Shown here piece by piece: positions 12,754 to 19,126 of a stretch of DNA of 19,126 nucleotides. A model generated the notes under the pieces. The model worked only from the letters and a program-made list of their open reading frames with translations, made no database searches and was not told where the DNA came from. A program made the position numbers and the translations under genes. The stretch covers positions 1-19,126 of the forward strand of contig DLAA01000163.1 in the NCBI GenBank assembly GCA_002493835.1, in the 5' to 3' direction. This DNA is from Lachnospiraceae bacterium UBA7060. GTDB lineage: Bacteria; Bacillota; Clostridia; Lachnospirales; Lachnospiraceae. The first letter of the stretch is position 1. The number at the start of each line of letters is the position of its first letter.

Positions 12754-13948
12754 ACTCCACGAACTCCCCGTACTCATCCCAAATATTACAGATCCAAGTG
12801 CTGCCCTGATTGAATACAATTTCTTCGTCGTTTTCATCAAAGAATTTTGCCGGCGTAAAATCGCCGTCGAAGCGTTTCCAGGTGCCCTTTATGACCCTGC
12901 CATTTGTAAAGACAATTGCATCTCCATCGCCATGCACCCCGAAGGCCAGATAGTCATGGTCATCTCTGACTTCCCCATGACAATACTGGAACACCACATT
13001 GCTTACCGTAAGCTGATTACCCGTAAGCTCATCAATCTGTTTCTTACCATTCTGAAAACGATAATACAACTGATCATCCTCATGGTATTCAAAATAGGGA
13101 TGATAAGCACCATAACCACCGGAGTTACTTGCAGACTTGCCGCCCGGGTAAACGAAGGAAGCACTCTCTTTGTCCTCATACTCCGCTCTTATATTGTCCG
13201 CGGCAAAGAGAAATGGCGGCACATAGTTTTCATCATAATTCCAATCATATCCAAGCCTGTCCACTGCATCAAATAAACCGTCAATAAGCAGATACCCCGT
13301 AAACTCCAAAGCATAACCCGGCCGCTTTACTCTTCCGAAAGCCTCATCTGCAGGATTGTGAATGCCAACCACTGCCGCGCTGACATTGTAATAGTTGGGA
13401 CGGTTAATCAACTCCTCCACATAAGGCACAGCCAGCCCCCAGTTACAGTAAATAGCTTCATACCCCATAGCCTGATAGACATAGTAATCCCGGCTCGACC
13501 GCACAGGACCGATTCGCTCCAGATCGTCAAAATCCTCAAACACACCCATAAGACGCGTAATACGTCCCTCCACAGGAGCCTCGTAAATTATCGCTGCCCG
13601 AGAAAGCCCGTACTGTGGCAGAGCCGGCGTATTGTTTGGTATCATAACAGCAATAGGCCGCCGCTTCGCCTGCTCCGTTTTCGTCCACTGGCCGGTCAGA
13701 TAGCTCTGGATCTTACCGTCCACTTCCTCGCGCTCCCCGATTGTGGTCTGTTCAGGCTCAGGTTCTTCCTCCTCTTCCTCCTCCTGCACCGCAGGTTCTT
13801 CGACCTCCTCGGGCTCAATGGGCTCAATCTCCAGTTTCGGTCTTTCCGGCTCCGGTTCCTTTCCGCAGGCCGTCAAAGATAACAATAACATACCAATAAT
13901 AAAAAATATTTTTCTGTTTTTCATTTTTGTATTTTTTTCAAGCCCCAT
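12740..13948 (-). CDS. DUF3048 (YerB-type) lipoprotein
   Basis: This 402-residue secreted lipoprotein has a lipobox LTAC with the lipidated cysteine at residue 28 (signal 9-27). A Pro/Glu-rich acidic linker (29-70) precedes the globular part. The globular part carries the DUF3048 signatures RPIAVMIPNN (97-106), IYEAPVEGRITRLMGVF (121-137) and IGPVRSSRDYY (146-156). The C-terminal domain (about 255-395) contains SNVVFQYC and GTWKRF. The family is widespread in Firmicutes with no established biochemical role; Bacillus YerB is a member. The ATG at 13948 has GAGG at 6-nt spacing; the second ATG at 13924 would also leave a good signal peptide. It is the first gene after the dnaJ terminator, and its 3' end overlaps the XpaC-like gene, implying co-translation. 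Confidence 0.92.
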   Translation of the reverse strand: MGLEKNTKMKNRKIFFIIGMLLLSLTACGKEPEPERPKLEIEPIEPEEVEEPAVQEEEEEEEPEPEQTTIGEREEVDGKIQSYLTGQWTKTEQAKRRPIAVMIPNNTPALPQYGLSRAAIIYEAPVEGRITRLMGVFEDFDDLERIGPVRSSRDYYVYQAMGYEAIYCNWGLAVPYVEELINRPNYYNVSAAVVGIHNPADEAFGRVKRPGYALEFTGYLLIDGLFDAVDRLGYDWNYDENYVPPFLFAADNIRAEYEDKESASFVYPGGKSASNSGGYGAYHPYFEYHEDDQLYYRFQNGKKQIDELTGNQLTVSNVVFQYCHGEVRDDHDYLAFGVHGDGDAIVFTNGRVIKGTWKRFDGDFTPAKFFDENDEEIVFNQGSTWICNIWDEYGEFVEYGQE

Positions 13949-13995
13949 ATAATACCTCGCTTCTTTTTTCCTGATCAGTATCTGTTACTGTAACT

Positions 13996-14003
13996 ATTTT
14001 ATA
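13996..14003 (-). promoter_or_regulatory. Possible -10 element for the DUF3048 gene
   Basis: TATAAAAT lies about 50 bp before the DUF3048 start and just after the dnaJ terminator. No convincing -35 box stands at 16-18 bp (the best is TTTTCT inside the terminator stem). A short palindrome, GTTACTGTAAC (13984-13994), lies next to it. Separate transcription of the downstream run is expected from the terminator, but this promoter call is weak. Confidence 0.3.
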
Positions 14004-14019
14004 CTACCACAAATATGCA

Positions 14020-14053
14020 AGAAAAGCCATGAGAATTCTCCCATGACTTTTCT
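14020..14053 (-). terminator. Hairpin terminator after dnaJ
   Basis: A 12-bp stem with one G-T pair (AGAAAAGTCATG with CATGGCTTTTCT on the minus strand) closes a 10-nt loop immediately after dnaJ. The 3' arm and the following bases are T-rich but there is no long uninterrupted U-run. It probably marks the end of the hrcA-grpE-dnaK-dnaJ heat-shock operon. Confidence 0.75.
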
Positions 14054-14056
14054 GAC

Positions 14057-15238
14057 TTAAAATTTAAATTTTTTCTTCTTTTTTCCTGCTCCTCCCGCCT
14101 GCTCTTCCGAGCCGCTGGAAGTTATGTTATTGGCAGCGTTTAAAGTATCCCCTGTCTGCGCATCAAACTGCCTTAAGAAATCTTTCGCCTCGTGAGAAAG
14201 TTTGTCAGGTACCTGTACCACCAATGTAACATAATGATCACCGCGCACATCTCTATTCCTGAGGGAAGGAACTCCCTTGCCCTTTAAGCGGATCTTTGTG
14301 TCCGTCTGTGTGCCGGCTTTTACCTCATAAATCACCTTGCCGTCCACAGTATCAATTACAATCTCACCACCGAGAGCAGCAACAGCAAAGGACATGGGAA
14401 CTGTAGAATAAATGTTCTCATCTTGTCTCTGGAAGATAGGATGTCTTCCCACCACCACTTCCACCAGAAGATCTCCCCTGGGCCCGCCGTTTGAGCCAGG
14501 TTCTCCTTTATCCCTGATACGCACGCACTGGCCGTTGTCAATACCTGCCGGGATGGAAACCTGTATTTTCTTTTTGTTAGCGATGTAACCTGTACCCCGG
14601 CAATTGGGACACTTATCCTTTATCACCTTTCCTGTGCCATGGCAGTCAGGACAAGTTTGAACATTTCTCACCGTGCCAAAGAAGGACTGCTGGGTAAATA
14701 CCACCTGTCCCTTACCGCCGCACTTGCTGCAAGTCTCAGGGCTGGTACCAGGTTTGGCACCTGTACCGTGGCAGGAGGTACACTCATCCTTGAGCGTCAG
14801 CTCAATCTCCTTCTCCACGCCAAAGACCGCCTCCTCAAAGGTAATCCGGACACTGGTCCGAATATTTGCACCTTTCATGGGGCCGCTGCCTCGGCCGCTG
14901 CTGCGTCTGCTTCCCCCGAAAAGATCCCCGAAAATATCTCCAAAAATATCTCCGAAGTCCGCACTGTTAAAGTCAAAGCCGCCAAAGCCGCCCGGACCTC
15001 CCCCGCCGTCGAAGGCAGCATGACCATATTGATCATACTGTCTCCTCTTTTCAGGGTCGCTCAACACCGCGTAAGCCTCCGAAGCTTCCTTAAACTTTTT
15101 CTCCGCCTCCGCGTCCCCGGGATTCATGTCGGGGTGGTATTTTTTTGCCAGAGCCCTATATGCTTTTTTTATGGCGGCGTCATCAGCGTTTTTCTCTACG
15201 CCGAGCACCTCATAGTAATCCCGTTTTTTTTCTGCCAT
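14057..15238 (-). CDS. dnaJ: Chaperone protein DnaJ (Hsp40)
   Basis: DnaJ binds unfolded proteins, passes them to DnaK and stimulates its ATPase. The 393-residue protein has the full type I layout. The J domain (1-70) carries the HPD motif at 35-37. A Gly/Phe-rich region (77-120) follows. A zinc-binding domain has four CxxCxGxG motifs starting at C153, C170, C196 and C210. The beta-sandwich substrate domain follows to about 360, with a lysine-rich tail. GGAAAGG precedes the ATG. It follows dnaK by 39 bp without a terminator. Confidence 0.98.
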   Translation of the reverse strand: MAEKKRDYYEVLGVEKNADDAAIKKAYRALAKKYHPDMNPGDAEAEKKFKEASEAYAVLSDPEKRRQYDQYGHAAFDGGGGPGGFGGFDFNSADFGDIFGDIFGDLFGGSRRSSGRGSGPMKGANIRTSVRITFEEAVFGVEKEIELTLKDECTSCHGTGAKPGTSPETCSKCGGKGQVVFTQQSFFGTVRNVQTCPDCHGTGKVIKDKCPNCRGTGYIANKKKIQVSIPAGIDNGQCVRIRDKGEPGSNGGPRGDLLVEVVVGRHPIFQRQDENIYSTVPMSFAVAALGGEIVIDTVDGKVIYEVKAGTQTDTKIRLKGKGVPSLRNRDVRGDHYVTLVVQVPDKLSHEAKDFLRQFDAQTGDTLNAANNITSSGSEEQAGGAGKKKKKFKF

Positions 15239-15277
15239 GATTCTAACCTTTCCAGTTATTTATAAAAATTCAGCCCA

Positions 15278-17152
15278 TTAAACCTCTCTATAGTCCCCGT
15301 CAACCACATCATCTGCCGGGCCGTTATCCGAAGAAGCCGCCTCCTGCGCGCCGCCCATATTGCCCATGTTCGGGCCGCCCTGAGCCTGCTGCATATTCTC
15401 ATACATCTTCGTGAAAAGAGACTGTGCAGAATTAGTCAGCTTCTCCTTCGCCGCCTTCAGTTCATCAAGCTGGCTGTCGGTAAGCTCCTGATCTTTTGTC
15501 CTCTCCAGAATATCCTTCACTGCCTGCAGGTCAGCCTCCACGCCCGCCTTCTCGGAAGCGTCAATCTTATCGCCCACCTCATTCAGTGCCTTCTCAGTCT
15601 GGAAGACAAAGGAATCCGCATCATTTCTAGTGTCCACCGCTTCTTTGCGCTTCTTATCCTGCGCCTCAAACTCAGCCGCCTCCTTAACAGCCTTCTCGAT
15701 TTCGTCGTCGGACATATTGGAGCCCGCCGTTATGGTGATATGCTGTTCCTTGCCAGTGCCGAGATCTTTCGCGGACACATTTACAATACCATTAGCGTCG
15801 ATATCGAAAGTCACCTCAATCTGCGGCACGCCGCGCATTGCAGGCGGAATACCATCCAAACGGAACTGTCCAAGCGATTTATTATCCTTCGCAAACTGTC
15901 TTTCACCCTGCAGCACATTGATATCTACAGCCGTCTGGTTGTCGGAGTAGGTGGAGAACACCTGACTGTGCTTTGTAGGAATTGTCGTGTTTCTCTCGAT
16001 CAGTCTGGTCGCAATACCTCCTGCGGTCTCGATAGAAAGAGACAATGGCGTCACATCCAACAGGAGGATTTCACCCGCACCCGCATCACCGGCAAGCTTA
16101 CCACCCTGAACAGAAGCGCCAAGAGCCACACACTCATCAGGATTCAAGGATTTGCTAGGCTCCTTGCCCGTAAGCTGTTTCACCTTCTCCTGCACCGCAG
16201 GCACACGAGTAGATCCGCCTACCAGAAGCACTTGGCCAATATCTGCATTTGTCAGGCCGGCATCCTTCATTGCATTCTGTACAGGCACTGCGGTACGCTC
16301 TACCAGATCGCTCGTCAGCTCGTCAAATTTTGCCCTTGTCAGGTTCATATCAAAGTGCTTGGGACCTTCTGCAGTCGCTGTGATGAAAGGAAGGTTAATA
16401 TTCGTTGTGGTTGCGGAGGAAAGCTCCTTCTTTGCCTTTTCAGCTGCCTCTTTCAATCTCTGAAGCGCCATCTTGTCATTGGACAGATCCACGCCCTCCT
16501 GTGCTTTGAACTCGGAAAGCATCCAGTCAATAATCTTCTGATCAAAGTCGTCGCCGCCCAGATGGGTATCGCCGTTTGTTGCAAGCACTTCAATGACACC
16601 GTCGCCGATCTCGATGATAGATACATCGAATGTACCGCCGCCCAGATCGTATACCATAATTTTCTGCTCTTTTTCATTGTCCAGGCCATAAGCCAAGGCC
16701 GCCGCTGTTGGCTCGTTGATGATACGCTTGACATCTAATCCAGCGATCTTGCCGGCATCCTTGGTTGCCTGTCTCTGAGAATCGTTAAAGTATGCAGGGA
16801 CTGTGATGACAGCCTCCGACACCTTCTCACCCAGGTAGTTCTCCGCATCTGCCTTCAATTTCTGCAAGATCATTGCGGAAATCTGCTGGGGAGAATACTT
16901 TTTGTCACCGATGGTGCGGCCTCTGTCTGTTCCCATATCTCTCTTAATGGAAGCGATCGTGTTATCTGCGTTAGTGACCGCCTGACGCTTCGCGGGCTCA
17001 CCTACAAGCCTCTCACCATTTTTCGTAAAAGCAACCACAGAAGGTGTGGTTCTTGCCCCTTCCGTATTTGCAATAACAGTGGGCTTTCCGCCCTCCATAA
17101 CTGCTACGCAGCTGTTTGTAGTTCCCAAGTCAATACCGATAATTTTACTCAT
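15278..17152 (-). CDS. dnaK: Chaperone protein DnaK (Hsp70)
   Basis: DnaK is the ATP-driven Hsp70 chaperone. Its 624 residues match the shorter Gram-positive form. The nucleotide-binding domain shows GIDLGTTNS (6-14), YDLGGGTFDVS (168-178) and VGGSTRVPAV (311-320). The hydrophobic linker is LLLDVTPLSL (363-372). The substrate-binding domain and helical lid follow, ending in a Gln/Gly/Met-rich tail and the acidic terminus DGDYREV. AAGGAG stands before the ATG. The open plus-strand frames opposite this gene are codon-bias shadows. It is third in the CIRCE-controlled operon, after a 108-bp gap with two hairpins. Confidence 0.99.
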   Translation of the reverse strand: MSKIIGIDLGTTNSCVAVMEGGKPTVIANTEGARTTPSVVAFTKNGERLVGEPAKRQAVTNADNTIASIKRDMGTDRGRTIGDKKYSPQQISAMILQKLKADAENYLGEKVSEAVITVPAYFNDSQRQATKDAGKIAGLDVKRIINEPTAAALAYGLDNEKEQKIMVYDLGGGTFDVSIIEIGDGVIEVLATNGDTHLGGDDFDQKIIDWMLSEFKAQEGVDLSNDKMALQRLKEAAEKAKKELSSATTTNINLPFITATAEGPKHFDMNLTRAKFDELTSDLVERTAVPVQNAMKDAGLTNADIGQVLLVGGSTRVPAVQEKVKQLTGKEPSKSLNPDECVALGASVQGGKLAGDAGAGEILLLDVTPLSLSIETAGGIATRLIERNTTIPTKHSQVFSTYSDNQTAVDINVLQGERQFAKDNKSLGQFRLDGIPPAMRGVPQIEVTFDIDANGIVNVSAKDLGTGKEQHITITAGSNMSDDEIEKAVKEAAEFEAQDKKRKEAVDTRNDADSFVFQTEKALNEVGDKIDASEKAGVEADLQAVKDILERTKDQELTDSQLDELKAAKEKLTNSAQSLFTKMYENMQQAQGGPNMGNMGGAQEAASSDNGPADDVVDGDYREV

Positions 17153-17183
17153 AATTTTTCTCCTTCCACTCTATTTATGATTC

Positions 17184-17207
17184 CAAGGCTGTGCTTTTGC
17201 AGCCTTG
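17184..17207 (-). other. Hairpin before the dnaK ribosome binding site
   Basis: A perfect 8-bp stem, CAAGGCTG with CAGCCTTG, encloses an 8-nt loop and lies about 30 nt upstream of the dnaK start. There is no T-run after it, so it is more likely an mRNA stability or processing element than a terminator. Confidence 0.5.
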
Positions 17208-17226
17208 TACGTGAATGCTCTTTTCA

Positions 17227-17259
17227 TGCGTAAGCGCTTTTCTGTGCTTTTCTCACGCA
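17227..17259 (-). other. Hairpin directly after grpE
   Basis: An 8-bp stem with one G-T pair (TGCGTGAG with CTTACGCA on the minus strand) begins one base after the grpE stop and encloses an A-rich 17-nt loop. No U-tract follows. It may protect the 3' end of processed hrcA-grpE RNA. Confidence 0.45.
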
Positions 17260-17260
17260 G

Positions 17261-17872
17261 TTATTGTACCACGGCAACCATACTGTGCCGCACTACGCTG
17301 TCCCTGTAAGTATATCCCTTCTGCAGTTCCTGAGCGATCACACCCGATTCAAACTCCTCACTCTCCGTCTGCATCACCGCATTGTGGAATTCGGGATTAA
17401 ACTCTTCACCTACCGCTGGAATCGGCTTTACGTCCAGATTCTCCAGCTCTGTCATAAGCTGTTTATAAATCATCTGCATCCCCTGTGCAAAAGAGCCGTC
17501 CTTCTCCTCCTCAGAAACACTGGCTAGACCTCTCTCAAAATTGTCTACCACAGGGAGAATTTTTTCAATCACACTCTTTGCACCAGTCTCGAACATCGCC
17601 GTCTTTTCTTTTTCAGTACGTTTACGGAAATTGTCGAACTCAGCCATCTGGCGCTTTACACGGTCCTCCAACTCGTCGATTTTTTCCTTTAGAACATCCT
17701 GCTTCTTGTCTTTTTTCTTCTTTTCCTTCTTATCTCCCTTCGGGGGTGCTTCCGCGTCCTTCTCTCCGGTCTCTTCCGTCTCCTCCTGCGGTTTTTCCGT
17801 CTCCGTGACTTCTTCTTCCGGATTTAGTATGTCTTTTTCTTCCCTATCCTTTTCCTCTGCCACGCCTCTCAT
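17261..17872 (-). CDS. grpE: Nucleotide exchange factor GrpE
   Basis: GrpE releases ADP from DnaK. The 203-residue protein has a long disordered, Glu/Lys-rich N-terminus (1-57, including KKEKKKKDKK) and a long dimerising helix (58-115) with AEFDNFRKRTEKEK (77-90). The C-terminal beta domain carries FNPEFHNAVM (158-167) and GYTYRDSVVRHSMVAV (186-201). The start is uncertain. The ATG at 17872 sits almost directly against AAAGGG, whereas the GTG at 17863 (fourth codon) lies 9 nt from it and is a plausible real start. It follows hrcA by 61 bp. Confidence 0.96.
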   Translation of the reverse strand: MRGVAEEKDREEKDILNPEEEVTETEKPQEETEETGEKDAEAPPKGDKKEKKKKDKKQDVLKEKIDELEDRVKRQMAEFDNFRKRTEKEKTAMFETGAKSVIEKILPVVDNFERGLASVSEEEKDGSFAQGMQMIYKQLMTELENLDVKPIPAVGEEFNPEFHNAVMQTESEEFESGVIAQELQKGYTYRDSVVRHSMVAVVQ

Positions 17873-17881
17873 CCCTTTCTT

Positions 17882-17923
17882 TTACAACTGACCTTTTAAG
17901 TCAATTCCTTTCTTTTGATGCAT
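17882..17923 (-). CDS. Possible 13-codon micro-ORF between hrcA and grpE
   Basis: An ATG preceded by AAAGGAAG at good spacing opens a 13-residue frame, MHQKKGIDLKGQL, that ends in TAA 9 nt before the grpE ATG. The ribosome binding site is better than that of grpE itself. It could be a leader peptide that carries ribosomes to grpE, or chance. Nothing else supports it. Confidence 0.3.
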   Translation of the reverse strand: MHQKKGIDLKGQL

Positions 17924-17933
17924 TTTGCTTCCT

Positions 17934-18959
17934 TTATTTTTTATATAAATCATCTAACTGATGCTTTAACAGCCTGAGATTGCTCACCACTTTTTCATAA
18001 TCCATTCTCTTGGGACCAATAATACCGATGGTACCCTTCATACCTTCGTCCAGCTCATAGGTGGCCGTCACAATACTACAGTCCTTCATGCCGGCTACCG
18101 GCGTCTCGCTGCCAATATAGACTTGTATACCCGTATTATTGTCTCCTGCAAGATTATCCTGTACCAGCTCACTCAAAAGCTGCTTCTCCTCAAAAGTGGT
18201 GATCAGTTCGCTTGCCCGCTCATGATCCGCGAGCTCTGGATACTTAAAAAAATTCTTCGCACCACTCGTGTAAATTTCTAAATCCTCATCCGCCTTTATG
18301 GCCTCCGCCACCGCGTCTATAACATCTGCAACAATATCACTGTGAATACCCGCCTGTTGTTTCATAGCTGCAATCATGCCAAGATTGATCTCTTCCATGG
18401 AGAGTCCATTCAAGTGGGTATTTAAAAGAATATTCAACTTCAGAAGCGTCTCATCACTCAATTCCTCGGACACTGTCAGGATCGTGTTCTTGATCACATT
18501 TCCCTCCACCACAATGACCGTCAGAAGCTGTCTTTCATCCACTCGGGAAAGTTGAATAAACTTCAGTTTGTTGCGATGATACTGGGGAGCAGAAATCATT
18601 GCTGCATACTCGGTATTGTTTGCCAAGACTCTGGCAGCCTGCTTCAGAAGATGGTCCATCTTATCCTCCTTCTTCAAAAGCAGCTCCTTCATCTCCTCCA
18701 CTTCCCGTTCCTTCTCCTCCATCATTTTGTCTACATAGAGGCGGTAACCCTTGTCAGATGGAATCCTGCCCGCAGAAGTGTGTGGCTGCAAGATATAACC
18801 CAGTTCCTCCAAATCTGCCATCTCATTGCGTATCGTTGCAGAGCTTAAATTTAAATCAGTGTATTTGGAGATCGTACGACTGCCTACCGGCTCGCCTGTT
18901 TCCAGATAATTTCGGATGATGGCTTGCAATATGATATATTTTCTTTCGTCCAGCTGCAT
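17934..18959 (-). CDS. hrcA: Heat-inducible transcription repressor HrcA
   Basis: HrcA binds CIRCE operators and represses class I heat-shock genes; its activity depends on GroEL in the Bacillus model. The 341-residue protein has an N-terminal winged helix (about 1-75) with SSATIRNEMADLEELGYI (39-56) and the conserved TSAGRIPSDKGYR (61-73). The GAF-like and dimerisation regions follow, with IGPKRMDYEKV near the C-terminus. The start is preceded by AGAGGG. It is the first gene of the operon, directly behind a CIRCE element, so it represses itself together with grpE, dnaK and dnaJ. Confidence 0.98.
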   Translation of the reverse strand: MQLDERKYIILQAIIRNYLETGEPVGSRTISKYTDLNLSSATIRNEMADLEELGYILQPHTSAGRIPSDKGYRLYVDKMMEEKEREVEEMKELLLKKEDKMDHLLKQAARVLANNTEYAAMISAPQYHRNKLKFIQLSRVDERQLLTVIVVEGNVIKNTILTVSEELSDETLLKLNILLNTHLNGLSMEEINLGMIAAMKQQAGIHSDIVADVIDAVAEAIKADEDLEIYTSGAKNFFKYPELADHERASELITTFEEKQLLSELVQDNLAGDNNTGIQVYIGSETPVAGMKDCSIVTATYELDEGMKGTIGIIGPKRMDYEKVVSNLRLLKHQLDDLYKK

Positions 18960-18983
18960 CCCATTTCCCTCTTATCCGAATTG

Positions 18984-19010
18984 TTAGCACTCGATTCATT
19001 AGAGTGCTAA
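18984..19010 (-). promoter_or_regulatory. CIRCE operator (HrcA binding site)
   Basis: The sequence is TTAGCACTC, a 9-bp spacer, then GAGTGCTAA: a perfect match to the CIRCE consensus, with one further G/C pair on each side. It lies between the -10 box and the hrcA start, so HrcA can block transcription initiation there. Confidence 0.98.
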
Positions 19011-19024
19011 CACCTTCTAGTAGT

Positions 19025-19053
19025 AAGGTATCACTTAAGATTTTTATTGTCAA
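19025..19053 (-). promoter_or_regulatory. Vegetative (sigma-A-type) promoter of the hrcA operon
   Basis: On the minus strand TTGACA (19053-19048) is followed by exactly 17 bp and TACCTT (19030-19025). The -10 box is weak, but TG stands one base upstream of it (TGATACCTT), which makes an extended -10. The region upstream (19054-19085) is rich in A and T runs and may act as an UP element. Confidence 0.85.
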
Positions 19054-19091
19054 CATTTTCATGAAAAATTTTTATAAAAAAAGTATGAACA

Positions 19092-19115
19092 AATCGAGCG
19101 CCGGCGCGCTCGATT
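19092..19115 (-). terminator. Terminator-like hairpin of the gene upstream of hrcA
   Basis: A perfect 10-bp stem, AATCGAGCGC with GCGCTCGATT, encloses a CGGC tetraloop. On the minus strand it is followed by TGTTCATAC and then a run of seven T. The T-run starts about 10 nt late for a textbook terminator. It probably ends a minus-strand gene lying beyond the window. Confidence 0.6.
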
Positions 19116-19126
19116 CAGAGAATGCT

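Noticed and set aside
12754..12840. In-frame 29-codon extension of the XpaC-like gene
   Set aside because: It lies entirely inside the DUF3048 coding region, while the ATG at 12753 has GGGGAG at workable spacing.
15740..16738. Plus-strand 332-codon open frame opposite dnaK
   Set aside because: Long antisense frames over dnaK are a common codon-bias artefact; the translation has no recognisable domain.
17885..17905. Inverted repeat TGAC...GTCA between hrcA and grpE as an operator or terminator
   Set aside because: The stem is only four base pairs before a mismatch and no T-run follows.
18990..19117. CTCGATTCA occurring in both CIRCE (18990-18998) and the upstream hairpin (19109-19117)
   Set aside because: Nine shared bases on either side of the promoter are not part of one transcript, and the second copy lacks the TTAGCA half; probably chance.

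Overview
The window looks like a chromosomal segment of a Gram-positive Clostridia, most likely of the Lachnospiraceae type. The evidence is a HrcA/CIRCE heat-shock operon, a DnaK of 624 residues (the short Gram-positive size), a ThiI without a rhodanese domain beside a cysteine desulfurase, XpaC-, TelA- and DUF3048-type proteins, and a very large secreted repeat protein. Taxonomy is inferred from gene content only. Everything except a gene fragment at the left edge lies on the minus strand, so the biological reading order runs from right to left.

Right end (about 14000-19126): a terminator-like hairpin, a promoter (TTGACA, 17-bp spacer, extended -10) and a perfect CIRCE operator precede hrcA-grpE-dnaK-dnaJ, which ends in a strong hairpin terminator at 14020-14053. 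HrcA represses the operon through CIRCE, and GrpE/DnaK/DnaJ form the Hsp70 refolding machine.

Middle (about 8700-13950): a tightly packed run follows: a DUF3048 (YerB-type) lipoprotein, an XpaC-like membrane protein overlapping it by 14 nt, a TelA-family protein, prmA (L11 methyltransferase, 8 bp downstream) and a VanZ-family membrane protein with a GTG start. In Bacillus-type genomes prmA and rsmE directly follow dnaJ. Here the envelope-associated genes are inserted into that string.

Left (3580-8619): a single 1679-residue secreted protein sits between vanZ and rsmE. It has a signal peptide, an N-terminal domain interrupted by acidic 13-15-residue tandem repeats, a beta-helix-like region encoded by visibly AT-richer DNA, three and a half composite InlB-B-like repeats, two Ig-like modules, and two C-terminal membrane helices instead of an LPXTG signal.

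Far left (1-3558): rsmE, a NifS-type cysteine desulfurase and thiI form a tRNA/rRNA-modification group that ends at a bidirectional terminator shared with a convergent HPr-like gene, of which only the 3' end is present. The 154-nt desulfurase-thiI gap is GC-rich and can fold in competing ways.

No stretch above 300 bases lacks a gene. I saw no tRNA, rRNA, CRISPR array, insertion sequence or integrase. The most unusual items are the giant surface protein embedded in a housekeeping operon, the XpaC-like protein with 11-residue amphipathic repeats and a winged-helix-like segment, and the structured thiI leader.
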